Assembly: GCF_001816145.1 (NCBI RefSeq)
Contig: NZ_MDZB01000068.1
Coordinates: 1-64,000, forward strand
Source: Hymenobacter lapidarius
GTDB taxonomy: Bacteria; Bacteroidota; Bacteroidia; Cytophagales; Hymenobacteraceae
Length of the DNA stretch: 64,000 nt
Direction: 5' to 3'
Below are positions 48,343 through 59,200 of this stretch, piece after piece; within the stretch, counting starts at the first letter, position 1, and each line of letters begins with the position of its first letter. Below the pieces are notes generated by a model that ran no database searches, was not told the origin of the DNA, and was given only the letters and a program-made list of their open reading frames with translations. The position numbers were made by a program, and so were the translations under genes.

Positions 48343-48489
48343 AATGAAATCAGTGCGCTGCACCCATTGACGGCTGGTCAGCTAAGGCAGAAAATGAACG
48401 GGTTGTTGCCTCTGGCTGGGCCAGGTCATTGCACGGCACACGAAGCTACTTTTTACAATTAAAAAGAGGACTACACTGCAGAGAAACAA
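48343..48489. other. Upstream region of the giant ATPase gene
   Basis: No gene seen. A TAGCTTCG -7-like box lies on the minus strand at 48441-48448 without a well-placed TTG, and is a possible promoter for the two-gene unit. Confidence 0.35.
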
Positions 48490-48534
48490 AAAAATTAGTC
48501 CTCATTATCAGGCCGATAATAAGGACTAATTTTT
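48490..48534 (-). terminator. Terminator after the pPIWI-RE gene
   Basis: A 20-bp stem with one mismatch (48490-48509 with 48515-48534) and a 5-base loop, running into seven T on the minus strand. It separates the pPIWI-RE module from the giant ATPase unit. Confidence 0.88.
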
Positions 48535-48540
48535 CGTTAG

Positions 48541-51492
48541 CTACTCGGCCTCGTCACCCTGCTCGGTCTCATCGGCATCGTCCGACGCATCGGGCAACTC
48601 GTAGTCGGGCACATACTGGCGGAGCAAGGTCGCAAAATGCAGCGGGGCGGGCAGGGCCGTCCAGCCCGGCGCGTGGGCGTGGCCAAAGCGCAGCGTTTCT
48701 ACCAGCTCAGCCAGTTGGGCCGGGTCGTAGCGCACCGCTTCGGCAGCGTTATCATTCTGAATCACCGTTATTTCTAGCCCGTTGGGGGTACCCCAACGCT
48801 TACGGTGCAGCCGGATGGCCGTCCCACTTTCGGCCCGTAATTCGCGGTAGCAACTAGCTCCCCGTTTGCGGCTTGTATCCATGTCACTGCCAAATGACAG
48901 GTAGGTATGCAGTTGCGGGTGGGCAGTGTCTGTGAGATGCAGCAGTTGAGCCTCGCAGTGCCGTGCAGCGAAGCGGGCTTCTCCCGTTTCATCGAGCAGT
49001 CGGGTTTGTGGGGCTTCGCGCAACGCCTTGGGGGCCAGTTCGCCCCGCAGGCGTACCAGCGCCACGTTGGGCCAGTTGAGCTGGGTCTGCATCGCTGGGC
49101 CACCCAGCTTCTCCCGGAATAGCACGTCGCTAGGGTCAAGGCGCTTGTCGCTCAGCCAGTCCCAGGCCCCCACCAGGGTACGCTGGTCGAAAAACGCCAC
49201 CAATGCCGGGTGCTCGCGGGCTGCTTGGTCTATAATATCGTGCATAAAAAGCTGCGTGTACTGCTTGCGCTGCTGAGCCGCCGAGTCGAAGTTGTCCTTT
49301 TCCTGGAGGTAGCTGGCCCCGTTGGCCGTCAGGCGGTGAATGGCTTGCGGCAGTGCTTCCAACTGGGCGGGCTGGGGCCGGCCGTTACTAGTAAGCAGCA
49401 GTGCGGCCCTAGTAACGCCTGTCGACGGATTCAACTCAATAGCGTAGGGGATGAAGCTGGTAGCGTTCTGCCGCAGGCCGGTACGATTAGCCCGCACGAC
49501 CCCGAATCCCAACAGCACAGGGGATGGGTTGGGGCCGGCTGCCACCAGGGTTTGGGGCAGCTTGGTGCGCAGCTCGGGCACGTAGCCGATGAACTTCCAT
49601 GCCACGTCGCGCCAAGCATTCACCAGCCGCTGCTGAAACTCCATCCAATCTACCTCTTCGGCCGGTTTGGCCGGCAATGGGGGCAGCAAGTATTGCACTG
49701 GCAAGCCCAACTCGCGGTTGAGCGTAACGCGGGCTGCTCGTTTGTTCACCCGGTCATCAGGGAAGATTTTAGGGGCTTTGCCGGGGGCCGTTGGCGTGGG
49801 GTACTCGGCGGCGGCTACGATAAGCAGTCCGTCCAGGTAATCGCCCGCGGTGGCTGGTGTGCTGGCGTGGCCAGCCCGTTGACTAGCCGGCATAAGCTGC
49901 CGCACCGCTTGTATAAACGGTTGCCAGTGTTCGGCACGAGCGGCAGCGCGTTGCTCCGCTTTGGCATCCTTTTCGGCGAGTACAGCCCGAGGGCCGTGTA
50001 CGCCGTCAGGCAGGGCCAGCAGCGTGATGTCTACGGTGTCCGCTCCCAGCACCACCGTCAAAAATTCACGCACGTAGTTGGCGGCACGATGCTGCCCGCT
50101 TTGGTAGCCCAACACGAGTCGATAAACGCCGCCGTAATAAGTGGCCGTCGACGCCCGCATCCGATGCTGCCAGGCTTCGGCCTTGTTGCGATTCAGAAAG
50201 TCCTCTAACTGCTGGTCAGCGAGCGGTTTCTTTGCGTAGCCTTTTGACTTGGTGTGGTTGGGGTCGAAGAATCGCCACGCGCCATCGGCATCGGCCTGGC
50301 CCCGGCTGGGGGTAGGAACTTCAGTCACGGCCGTCCAAGGCGAAAACCCAACCGCTGCCAGTTGCTGCACCACGTTAGCGAAGCAGTCGGCCCGGTCTTG
50401 GTCGGGCAGACCAGCCTGCGCCGGAAAGCTCTCGCCTTGACCGTGGCGGTGGGTGATGACCACTTCGGCCTCCTCATAGCTGCCCGTGCCCGAGTCTCCG
50501 TCGCGGGCCAGCTCAGCGGCCGTCAGGCCGTGCTGGGGCAGGCCGTAGCGTCGCGCGATGGCCGCGTAGTCCGTCCCTAACCCAAGGTCCTTCTCCACGC
50601 TAAACCGCAGGGCCCGGTTCTCCCCCACCGGCAGCACGTAGCCACTCAGGGCCCGCTTAAAGTGCGCCCGTGGCTTTGTCGCCCACACCCGCTTTTCGGG
50701 CCTAATCTGCACTACCGGCAGCGGTCGGCCGGGGTAAGTTTCCACACTTATTGTCAGCCCCAGGCTGAAGCATTCCACCCGCTTGGCCCCGGCCGCCAAG
50801 CGAATGGGACCCGTAAACAGCCGCGCCGTATTGGCAGTGAGCGACGCGCTAGATTCCTGCCGTAGCGGGCCAGCCCCTGGAAACAGCTCGCGTCCGGCCA
50901 GCAATCCGGCCACATAGTCGGCTAAGTCGGCAAACTGAGTCGAGTTTTCGCGCGGCCACGCCGCGAAGGTTTGCGGGTGGTGCTCCCAGGCAAAAACGCG
51001 GGCAGGGTGCGCTACGGCCGTGAGGGCCTGGCCCAGCTCGGCCAGGCGCTGCAGCTCCTGGCAGACGGTGTCACTGGCCCCGCCCATGGGGCGCACCGTG
51101 TCGCGCACCCATACCTGCACAGCCGCATTGGCGGCGGCCGCGGCGGCTGCGGCAGTTGTGGTAGTAAAAAGCAGTGGCAGCGTGGGCTGATACTGTACCG
51201 AGCCACCTGAGCCAAGCCGCCGGTCGAGGCGTCGCACCTGCGCGTCGTTCACTTGCAACCGCAGGCGCAGGTCGCGCAGCGGCAGGCGAGCTTCGCCGTG
51301 GCGGGCTATGCCATCGCGCAGCAGCAGCAACTGCGCCCGGCCTTCGCGGGTCCATTCCACGCGGGTGGCGTGGTACACGGGGGCCTGGGCATCGAGCGCC
51401 GACGCCCCAGGAAAAGTAAGCGCCAGCAGATAGGGCGAGCGCACGGTGGGCTTGCCTCCGCGAGCGGGGGGAGTAGCAAATTGGGTTGGCAT
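48541..51492 (-). CDS. Prokaryotic PIWI protein of the pPIWI-RE family
   Basis: A 983-residue protein matching the pPIWI-RE family, an Argonaute/PIWI relative named for conserved Arg and Glu residues and found in three-gene islands with a DinG-like helicase and a REase. Order: N-terminal pPIWI_RE_X-type region (1-400), a MID-like part (about 480-560), and a C-terminal RNase H-like PIWI domain from about 640 (VLLGFGVVRANRTGLR, FFDQRTLVGAWDWLS, LHTYLSFGSDMDTSR), with an acidic tail. The family is proposed to use a nucleic-acid guide to find and restrict foreign DNA or R-loops; the guide is unknown. ATG 51492 lies 27 bases after the helicase stop. Confidence 0.85.
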   Translation of the reverse strand: MPTQFATPPARGGKPTVRSPYLLALTFPGASALDAQAPVYHATRVEWTREGRAQLLLLRDGIARHGEARLPLRDLRLRLQVNDAQVRRLDRRLGSGGSVQYQPTLPLLFTTTTAAAAAAAANAAVQVWVRDTVRPMGGASDTVCQELQRLAELGQALTAVAHPARVFAWEHHPQTFAAWPRENSTQFADLADYVAGLLAGRELFPGAGPLRQESSASLTANTARLFTGPIRLAAGAKRVECFSLGLTISVETYPGRPLPVVQIRPEKRVWATKPRAHFKRALSGYVLPVGENRALRFSVEKDLGLGTDYAAIARRYGLPQHGLTAAELARDGDSGTGSYEEAEVVITHRHGQGESFPAQAGLPDQDRADCFANVVQQLAAVGFSPWTAVTEVPTPSRGQADADGAWRFFDPNHTKSKGYAKKPLADQQLEDFLNRNKAEAWQHRMRASTATYYGGVYRLVLGYQSGQHRAANYVREFLTVVLGADTVDITLLALPDGVHGPRAVLAEKDAKAEQRAAARAEHWQPFIQAVRQLMPASQRAGHASTPATAGDYLDGLLIVAAAEYPTPTAPGKAPKIFPDDRVNKRAARVTLNRELGLPVQYLLPPLPAKPAEEVDWMEFQQRLVNAWRDVAWKFIGYVPELRTKLPQTLVAAGPNPSPVLLGFGVVRANRTGLRQNATSFIPYAIELNPSTGVTRAALLLTSNGRPQPAQLEALPQAIHRLTANGASYLQEKDNFDSAAQQRKQYTQLFMHDIIDQAAREHPALVAFFDQRTLVGAWDWLSDKRLDPSDVLFREKLGGPAMQTQLNWPNVALVRLRGELAPKALREAPQTRLLDETGEARFAARHCEAQLLHLTDTAHPQLHTYLSFGSDMDTSRKRGASCYRELRAESGTAIRLHRKRWGTPNGLEITVIQNDNAAEAVRYDPAQLAELVETLRFGHAHAPGWTALPAPLHFATLLRQYVPDYELPDASDDADETEQGDEAE

Positions 51493-51519
51493 GGTGAAAA
51501 AGAGGATGAAGGTGAATAA

Positions 51520-54500
51520 TCAGTCCAAATCGCCCTGGTCTTCCAGGAAGAAATAAGTCGAGTTGTCCGAATCGCCTGCGTCAGTTTCGGGCGGGCCGCA
51601 GAGCAGGCCATCCAGGTGCTCGAAGGCCTCGGCAAAGGGGGCGTATAGCGCGTGCAGAATCTGGCGAGCTAGTGGGTCAGGAGTTTGCATGTATTCGCGC
51701 AGCAACTCGCGCATGGTTACCAGCACGCTGCTGCCGGCCGTATCGGGCTGGCCCTTGGCACTGTTGGGAGCCCAGGCCGCATCCACGAAGTAGATGTCGG
51801 CGGGCCGGCTGCCTCGGATGGCCCGCCCAATGGTCTGAAGCACCGGAATGAGAAGGTTGGCAGCGAAGGCCTTGCGGTAAGCGGCTGGCAACCGACTCGC
51901 CTGCATGGGCTGAGAAAGCAGTTGCATGGTATCTTGAAACAGGTCGCGGCGGTGCTGCGCATAGGCGGTGGCCACGTCAGCCAGCGGCTGCCCTTCAAAG
52001 CGCAGCGCATCAAACTGCTGGGTTTGTTCGGCTACTCGCGAGAGCATCAAAGTAAGGTCGTTGAGCACCGGGTGCGGCCGGGTCAGGAAGTACACGCTGC
52101 CCAAGGCAGCGGTGCCACTATCGGCATCCTGTGGGTCGGTTGGGTGAAAGACGATGTTGATGCCCCTCCCCAGCGCGGGTAGCGGAAATACAACTACCAG
52201 TACATCTTCCTCGTGGCCCAGCGCTTCTACCTGGCCGCGCAATACGCACAGCTGGCGCAGCTCGGCCTCCTCGGGCCAGTGGCGCACCACGCCTCGCGTT
52301 TGCTTGCTCAATGGTGAATTAGCCCGGCGCAGCTCGCGCAGTACTTCCAGCACCTGCTCGTAGGAATTCACCACTAAAGCGCATTTGCGCAAGCGGCGGC
52401 CAGGGGCTGGGGTTCGCCGGGCCTCAGTGGCTTTTTCCAGCAGTGAAAATCGGTCGGGTGCGGGCCGGATGGCCAGTTGGCGCACCATCGCCCGCAGGTT
52501 GGGCAACTGGTTGCGCCCGGCCCCGCTGAATGTCAGGGCCGGCGGGGTATCCTGCCCCGCGCTTACCTGCCCTGGTGCCTGCAGCGGCAGGCAGCGCAGC
52601 CGTAGCTGCACCTGTTGCTGCTGCCGGGGCAGCAGCACGTAGCTTGGCGGCACGGCCACATGATAGGCCGGACTGGCAGGTAACCATGACGTAGCCGACG
52701 CCAGCAGCACGTTAGCCCGCGCCGTTGTTTGGTTGGCCAGACCCTCCTGCAACCGGTGTAGCAGCAAACGCGGAGCGCTGTTGAGGATGAGGTAGTCCAG
52801 CACAATGCCGTTGTCGTCAGGCAAGCGGCCGAAACGCACGCTGCTGAATATGCCCAGCAGGCTCTGCGGCACGGCCAGCTGCAGGGCGGCGCTGGCTTCG
52901 TGGCGACTGGCCTCCGGGGGCAGTAGCCCCGCGAATACTAGAGGACGCGTAATGCCACTAAGCTGCTGGTAAGTAGCTACCGTAAAGCCTACGGCCACCA
53001 GCACCCGCGCTAGTGAATCTAGCTCGGCGGCCGGGGCCGGGGCTACCAGCCGGGCAAAACAAGCCGTTAGCTGGGTCAGCTCGTCGGTGAGGTAAATATT
53101 CGTCGGGAAAGCGTGCAGATAATCGGCAAACGCCTGCCGCAGCTCCAGCCACGCGCTTTGGGTGTCAGCTACTGATTCAAAGGGCAGGTCGGTGGCCAGC
53201 TCGGCAGCCCGTAGCCAGCCGGTAGCTGACTCGTTGTAAAACGCCGCATAGAGCGCACTGTCCCAAAAGGCATAACGAGCACTTCGCCCGGCGCTGTTCA
53301 CTCGCTCGGGTGTCCGCCTCAAGGCCAAACGCACCAGGTAGTTTGTCGTCAGCGGCCGGTTTTCTAATAGTTCAAACAGCGCAGCAGCTTGGTCGTCGTG
53401 TCGGCCACGCTCAGTACCGACCGGCGGCAATAGCCGTCCCACCTCGTCATAAAAGCGCAGCAAATGCCGCTCAAACAGATTACTAATTGATTGGTAGGGC
53501 ATGAGTTGGCGGCTGTCACGCAGCGACCGGCGACCGGTCAGCACCTGCCCAGTTACAGCTTGACTGCGAACGTGCTCGCTGTTATCAGTGCCGCTCAGAT
53601 GCAGGCGGTGAGAGCCTACCTCGTCCAGCGACTTCTGAGCCTCGTCGACCTCATCGAATACCACCAAGTCAAAGGTTTGTCCGATTAGCTCGAAATAAGT
53701 CAGCTTCTCGGCGCAGGCATGAGCGGGCACCTGAGTATCGGCGCTGCGCACGTGCCCCAACCATACCTGTGCTGTAACCAACTCGCGCTGATTACGCACC
53801 CGTCCGCAATTGCTCCAAAGCGGACAAAGGTGGGGCGTTTGCATATCACCCGCTTCAAATAACCGCTCGCAGGGGGCAGCAGTGCTGGGCCAGGCAGGCC
53901 AAGCAGTATCCTCATCGATAGCAAAGGCGGGCAGCGGGCAGGTCTGAGCTAGCAATTCGGCTCCGGGCCGGGTGCGGGCAAAACCCCGGTCCCGGTTATC
54001 TGCCCCGATTAATTCAGCCAAGCGGTTGGCATGGCGCTGGTGGGTTTCGGAAGAGCGCCCCATCAACAACGCTGCCGATACTTCATAACGCAGCAGTTTC
54101 TCGAGGTACTCACGGGCCGTTTCGATACTCGTAAAGAAGACGGCTACCCGCTTATCCTCGCGAGCCAAGTGAGCGCACAACAGGGTAATGAGCGTAGTTT
54201 TACCAGCCCCCGGCAACCCGATGAGATGGTGCAAGCCACTCAGGTCCAATGTATCAGTATCTACGAGGCCGCCAGGTTCGCAAGCTTGCAGGCGGATAAC
54301 ATTCTGAAGCCTACTCAGCCAGCGCTCGCGAGGCCAGGTAGCTGCGGGGGCCGCGTCCAACTCATCGAGGATGCGAGCGGTAGCCTCCAGTCCAGCTATT
54401 GTTACGCGCAAGTTTTGAGCGGGCTGGCGCATCAGGTCGTATTGCGGCGGGGCGGCAAGGGGCAGGCGTGGCAGTCGCAAACGGATTGGTGGCGCCTCGG

Positions 54501-54969
54501 TCCCCGAGCCGGGGCGAGCTACTAGGTCGGGACCGGTAGCGTTAGTCAGGCCGTGCAGTGGACGAGTAGCCGGGGCTTGCAGTGTAGCCCAGGCTTGCAC
54601 CACACGGGCCTGCTGTCCTTCTACCAATTCAAAAGCCAGCGTGTCGGCATCAATCCGAAAGCAGGGATCGTAGCCCAGGTCTTCTGCGTGCTGAGCGAGG
54701 GCAAAGGCTGCCCGTTGCACAGCCCGGCGGGTCGCGAGGCCACCTACAAGCTCCCGTGCCCGGCGCACAGCCCCAGCATGGGCAACCACAGCAGCACTAG
54801 TCAGGGGCGCGTGTGCTCCGCTGAGCAATAGCGGCAGGTGCGCCAGAGTAGCTTCACCTAACAGCATAGCCAAGGCACAGCCCCACTGAATGCGCTGGTG
54901 ACCAGGCCACAAACTAGGCTGCGGCGAGACGCCTTCAATAGCGGCAGCAGTGAAAAGCAGTTCAGGCAC
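51520..54969 (-). CDS. DinG/XPD-like Fe-S helicase of the pPIWI-RE island (Z-domain type)
   Basis: A 1149-residue helicase. The N-terminal 200 residues match the accessory region typical of the island helicase. Walker A GLPGAGKTTLITLL lies near 248. Four cysteines (QTC, APC, HLC, SNC between about residues 345 and 395) fit the 4Fe-4S cluster of XPD/DinG helicases. The Walker B box is FDLVVFDEVDEAQ near 440. The C-terminal half has LVVFPLPALGRGIN and IGRAIRGSRPADIYFVD (motif VI). It presumably unwinds DNA or R-loops for the PIWI protein. GTG 54969 overlaps the REase stop by 8 bases, so the two are translationally coupled. Confidence 0.85.
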   Translation of the reverse strand: MPELLFTAAAIEGVSPQPSLWPGHQRIQWGCALAMLLGEATLAHLPLLLSGAHAPLTSAAVVAHAGAVRRARELVGGLATRRAVQRAAFALAQHAEDLGYDPCFRIDADTLAFELVEGQQARVVQAWATLQAPATRPLHGLTNATGPDLVARPGSGTEAPPIRLRLPRLPLAAPPQYDLMRQPAQNLRVTIAGLEATARILDELDAAPAATWPRERWLSRLQNVIRLQACEPGGLVDTDTLDLSGLHHLIGLPGAGKTTLITLLCAHLAREDKRVAVFFTSIETAREYLEKLLRYEVSAALLMGRSSETHQRHANRLAELIGADNRDRGFARTRPGAELLAQTCPLPAFAIDEDTAWPAWPSTAAPCERLFEAGDMQTPHLCPLWSNCGRVRNQRELVTAQVWLGHVRSADTQVPAHACAEKLTYFELIGQTFDLVVFDEVDEAQKSLDEVGSHRLHLSGTDNSEHVRSQAVTGQVLTGRRSLRDSRQLMPYQSISNLFERHLLRFYDEVGRLLPPVGTERGRHDDQAAALFELLENRPLTTNYLVRLALRRTPERVNSAGRSARYAFWDSALYAAFYNESATGWLRAAELATDLPFESVADTQSAWLELRQAFADYLHAFPTNIYLTDELTQLTACFARLVAPAPAAELDSLARVLVAVGFTVATYQQLSGITRPLVFAGLLPPEASRHEASAALQLAVPQSLLGIFSSVRFGRLPDDNGIVLDYLILNSAPRLLLHRLQEGLANQTTARANVLLASATSWLPASPAYHVAVPPSYVLLPRQQQQVQLRLRCLPLQAPGQVSAGQDTPPALTFSGAGRNQLPNLRAMVRQLAIRPAPDRFSLLEKATEARRTPAPGRRLRKCALVVNSYEQVLEVLRELRRANSPLSKQTRGVVRHWPEEAELRQLCVLRGQVEALGHEEDVLVVVFPLPALGRGINIVFHPTDPQDADSGTAALGSVYFLTRPHPVLNDLTLMLSRVAEQTQQFDALRFEGQPLADVATAYAQHRRDLFQDTMQLLSQPMQASRLPAAYRKAFAANLLIPVLQTIGRAIRGSRPADIYFVDAAWAPNSAKGQPDTAGSSVLVTMRELLREYMQTPDPLARQILHALYAPFAEAFEHLDGLLCGPPETDAGDSDNSTYFFLEDQGDLD

Positions 54970-56161
54970 GGGCGTAGCGCTTTAGTAGTGTAATGGTTTG
55001 CTTGATGCTGAGCACTCGAAGCAGCGCCCGCACATCGGGACGCAGGGCCTGGCGCAACCGGCGTAGGTACCCGGGGGTATCGGCTCGGCGGGTGGCAATT
55101 GCCAGCACGCGTTGGCCGGCCGGATAATAAGTCAGCCCGCCGATGCTGACGTTGAGCAAGGCCGCCAACCGCAGTGGGTCGCGATGGTCTTTCACGTCAA
55201 TGCCCCACTCCTCGCCTACGGCAACGTCGCAGCGGTCCTGGTGAGGATAAAGCAGCACCTGCCCGGCTGCGAAGAGCGGTTGCAGTGCACGGTAGAGATA
55301 CAGCTCTTCTTGGGCGGGGTCAACCCAAAATTTCAGCAGAGCAGGCCGGGCAATGAGTGCCAAATCCAAAGGCACTGGGGTACCGGCACGGGGCAATGGG
55401 TGCAGGTAGCGGCACGAAACCAGCGTGCACTCGCCGGCCAGACTTAACCGGGCGTTGCAGTGGGCGCAGCGGGGTACCAAGCGCGGGCTGCCGGACTCCG
55501 CCTCCGCGGCATGGGCCGGCTCGTAAGCAACCTCCAGCAGCCGAGCTAGCGCATCGCCCAGCCACTGGCTTCGCCGCAACTCCTTATGCTCGGCCCGTGT
55601 GGCCATCGGATGCTCAGCGATGAACTGCCGCACCAATGTGTAAGCGCGGTCCTGCGCTAGCCCGTCCGGCAACTCGGCCAACCCGTCGCGCAAGTCAGCA
55701 TACAATTGGTTTTCTACCAGGTCGGCCATGCCGCCGAAAGAGGCAGCGGCTAACATCTCGCACTCGGTAGTAGGCACCCGATAGTCAGGGTCGATAAGCA
55801 CAAGCTCTATTTCAGGCGCATAGGTGCGTACCGCCGTGGGCGCCCACGCCGCAAGTGGGCGTTGGCAGTTGGTTAGCAGCAAATGCACGCTACTGAACGT
55901 GTCGGCCTCGCCAGCTTCAAGTGCCAGCCTTGCCAGATGCGCCTGGGCCTGGCGCAGCGCCAGCGGCACATCCTCACCGACTTCGGGACGCACTACCCCC
56001 ACCACTGCGGCCTCTCGGCTGCTGCGCCGAAACTGCTCCAAAACCCCTTTGGCGAGCAGCCGCAACGCTAGTGCCACCCGTGCGGCCACATCGTCGGGGT
56101 CAGCCAGCAGAGTGGGGCCCGGCGGTGAGGTGGCATGAGAAGAGGTTGAGCGAGCTGGCAT
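54962..56161 (-). CDS. REase-fold protein of the pPIWI-RE island (Y-domain type)
   Basis: A 399-residue protein. The middle has a zinc ribbon (CAHCNARLSLAGEC ... SCRYLHPL). The C-terminal third is a restriction-endonuclease fold: RALQPLFAAG, CDVAVGEEWGIDVKDHRDP (the D-x(n)-D-x-K core) and LAIATRRADTPGYLRRLR. This matches the REase that accompanies pPIWI-RE and DinG-like genes. The start MPARSTSSHAT at 56161 was chosen; upstream in-frame codons are possible but resemble leader sequence. It is the first gene of the three-gene overlapping block. Confidence 0.85.
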   Translation of the reverse strand: MPARSTSSHATSPPGPTLLADPDDVAARVALALRLLAKGVLEQFRRSSREAAVVGVVRPEVGEDVPLALRQAQAHLARLALEAGEADTFSSVHLLLTNCQRPLAAWAPTAVRTYAPEIELVLIDPDYRVPTTECEMLAAASFGGMADLVENQLYADLRDGLAELPDGLAQDRAYTLVRQFIAEHPMATRAEHKELRRSQWLGDALARLLEVAYEPAHAAEAESGSPRLVPRCAHCNARLSLAGECTLVSCRYLHPLPRAGTPVPLDLALIARPALLKFWVDPAQEELYLYRALQPLFAAGQVLLYPHQDRCDVAVGEEWGIDVKDHRDPLRLAALLNVSIGGLTYYPAGQRVLAIATRRADTPGYLRRLRQALRPDVRALLRVLSIKQTITLLKRYARA

Positions 56162-56271
56162 AAATAAAAAAGAGGAAGGAATGAAGCTAAACATCATGCA
56201 GCCGGGCAACAAACGCCCGCTTGAGAAACAAGGCATTTGTCAATCAATTAACTGCGATTCAATAACTTGAA

Positions 56272-59200
56272 CTAATTACCAACACGCAGCCGGCACCACG
56301 TGCACTCGCCGCAGCCAGGGCCAAACTCATGGCGGCGGATAGCCGCATCTACGGCGCGGATTTGGGCCACTACAGTGGCTTCATCAGCAGGAGAAGCTAC
56401 TATTTTGCGACGCACGAAGCGGGGCGGCTTGCCAGCCTCGCGCACGGCCCGCAGGTAGTCGAAGCTGACCGAGGCGACCTCGTAGCGGTAGTCGGGGTCG
56501 TGGGCCAGCAACAGGCGGTAGAAAACGCCTTGCCGCCAGTAGTCGCCCCCCCGGAGGGCCGGGTTGGCCTGCCATTCGGCTAGGGTAGCTGTAGCGGCAC
56601 CAGAGAGGGCCGGGCGAGCTTTTCGCTGGCGGTGGCCGGGCTGCCGGTTTTATAGTCGAGCACGTCGCAGGTACGGCCATCGTCGTGCAGGTCGAGGCGG
56701 TCAAGCATCCCCACCAGGCGCGGGCCACCGGGCAGCTCGGCCCGCACCCGGTACTCGACCACGGCCGTGGGGCGGGTGCAGGCCTGCGCCTGCGCCCACC
56801 AGTCGCGCAGCAACTCGGGGCCCGCGTGGGCCAGGCGCTGATACACCCGCCCAGGCAGTTCAAAGCGGGCGCGGCTGAAGTGCCGCCGAAACAGCTCTAC
56901 CAGTTCCTCGGCCGGGCCGAAAGCCGCGGCCGGCTGCTGGGCCTGCCGAAAAAATTCTTCCAGCGCCAGGTGTATGGCCGAGCCGAACAGCAGCTCCTCG
57001 TTGTGTGCCGTGGGCACCCGCAGAATCTGCTCGTAGTAGCAGGCCAGCGGGCAAGCCAGGTAGGAATTGAGCACAGTGGCACTGAGGCGAAAATCCAGCA
57101 GCAGCTCATCCAGCAGCACCGAGTCGGGCACGGGGGCCGGCGGGGGCGGCGGGGCCAGCTGGGTGCGACGGGCAGTGTCCAGTACCGAAGGGCTTACCAC
57201 TACGTCGGCTGCCACCAGTCCATCCTGCTCCAACTCGGCCACGAATTCGCATGGCACCAGTTCCTTGCCCGCCTCGTCGTGGGCGGCCCAGCAGACGGTT
57301 AGCTGCACTTGCGCCCTAGTCAGGGCCACGAAAAACAGGCGGCGGGCTTCTTCGCAGTCGGCTGCGTCGCCGGTGGCTGGTGCCAATACGGGAGGCAGGC
57401 GGAAGCCCCGGTCAGCGGCTTTGCGCCGCCAAGCGGTTTGCTGGCAGCCCAGTACCCACACGTGCTCCCATTCCAGGCCCTTGGCACTGTGGGCTGTGAG
57501 TAGCTCCAGGGCAGCGCTGACTTCGCCGCCTTGCTCAAGGGGCAGGCCTTCTCGGGTAGCCGCCAGCACTTCCCAAGTATGCAGCAAATCGCTCACGCCC
57601 GCCTCTGCCTGCCGGCGGGCCTCGGCACGGCCCCAGTGCAGCAGCGCACGCGCTTCGGCTAGTACTTGCCCAGGCTGAGCCGCTTGCGCCAGCTGCGCCG
57701 GTAGCAGGGTCTCCAACACGATATGCTCCAGCAGCGTAGGTAGTGGCAGAGTCGCTGCGGCCTGCACCCAGCCATCTACCAGCGCCAGGACACAGATCAG
57801 GGCCTGCCGTCCCTCGGTGGACAGCGCCGGCTGCTCGGGTGGGGTCGGCCCAAAGTCATCGAGGGCAACCCCGGCCCAGGCGCGCCAGGCCAGTACCGGC
57901 TGGCCTGCGGCATGCATCTGCCGACGGTGGGACTGGTGCCCCAGGGCCAGGCGAAGCAAGTCGGCGGGCGGCACGGCCAAGGCGGCAAGGTGCAACAGTT
58001 CAAACAGGGCCGCATCGGCCGCCAGCTGGTCATCGGGCCGCAGGGAGGCGTCCACATAGCGCAACACACGGTGCAGGGCGGTCGCCAGCGGCTCGGCCAG
58101 CACATCCACGGTCCGGCGGCGCTGGAAAGGTACCCCAGCGGCCCGCAGCAGTTGGGCCAATTGGTCCATCTGGTCGTGATTACGGGTAATAACGCCCACC
58201 CGGCCCATCGGCCACTGCCCGCCGTGGTGCAGGGCAGCCAACTGCGCCGCCACATCGGCCGCTTCGTGCAGTGGGGTGGCGTAGCGGCAAAGCCGTGGCA
58301 GCTCGGGCGAAGCCGCAAACCGCGCATGACGGGCCAGCAGCTGCTTGTTCAGGCCAGGCAGTTGCCCCACCAGCCGTTCTTGGTTGCGAACAATTAACGA
58401 CTCAGCAGTGGCCAGTACTGGGGCTGAGGAACGGTAATTTTCTTCCAGCACTACGGTGGCAGCCTGGGGGTAGCGGCGCGTGAACTCGAACACGTTGGCC
58501 ACGCTGGCTCCCTGGAAACGAAAAATGCTCTGGTCGTCATCGCCCACTACCAGCAAGCTGGGGTTGCTCCAATAGTCAGCCAGCAGGTAGAGCAAGCGGC
58601 TCTGTGCCCCATTGGTATCCTGGTACTCATCTACTAGAAAATGCTGGAAACGCTCCTGGTAGCTCAGGCGCAGCCCCTGGTTTTCTTCGAGCAAGTGGGT
58701 GGCCCAGGCCAGCATATCGCCGTAGTCAAACCGCCGGCGGGCGGCCAGACCAGCTTGGTACGCTTCAAACAAACCCACTGCCGCTACCGACCGCTCAATG
58801 TGTGCTTCCTCTTCGGCTAGCTTGTGCGGAATGACGTCGCCTGGCCGCATGCCCTGGGCACGCATGGCGGGGGGCGGATTTTTATATAGGTAGGCCGCGT
58901 CACTGGGCAATTCCAGACGGTATTCCTCCAACGCCAGGAGCAGTTCGGCGGGTGCCCAGCCTTCGCGCTTCATGGTCTGAAACAGCTGTTTGAGGTGACG
59001 CAGGTCGTAATAGGCATCGCCCACGTCGCGGCGCAGCTGGTGACCGGCTGGCAGCCCGTCGAGCACTTCCCGCAGCACTTCGTCGGTTTCCAGGTCGGTA
59101 GCTGGTTCCAAGTCGTGCCGGCCCAATACGCCCCCATTTTCCTGGATAATGAGTTGGCCCAGGCTATGGAAAGTATGAATGGCCACGCGGTGCGCTTCCG

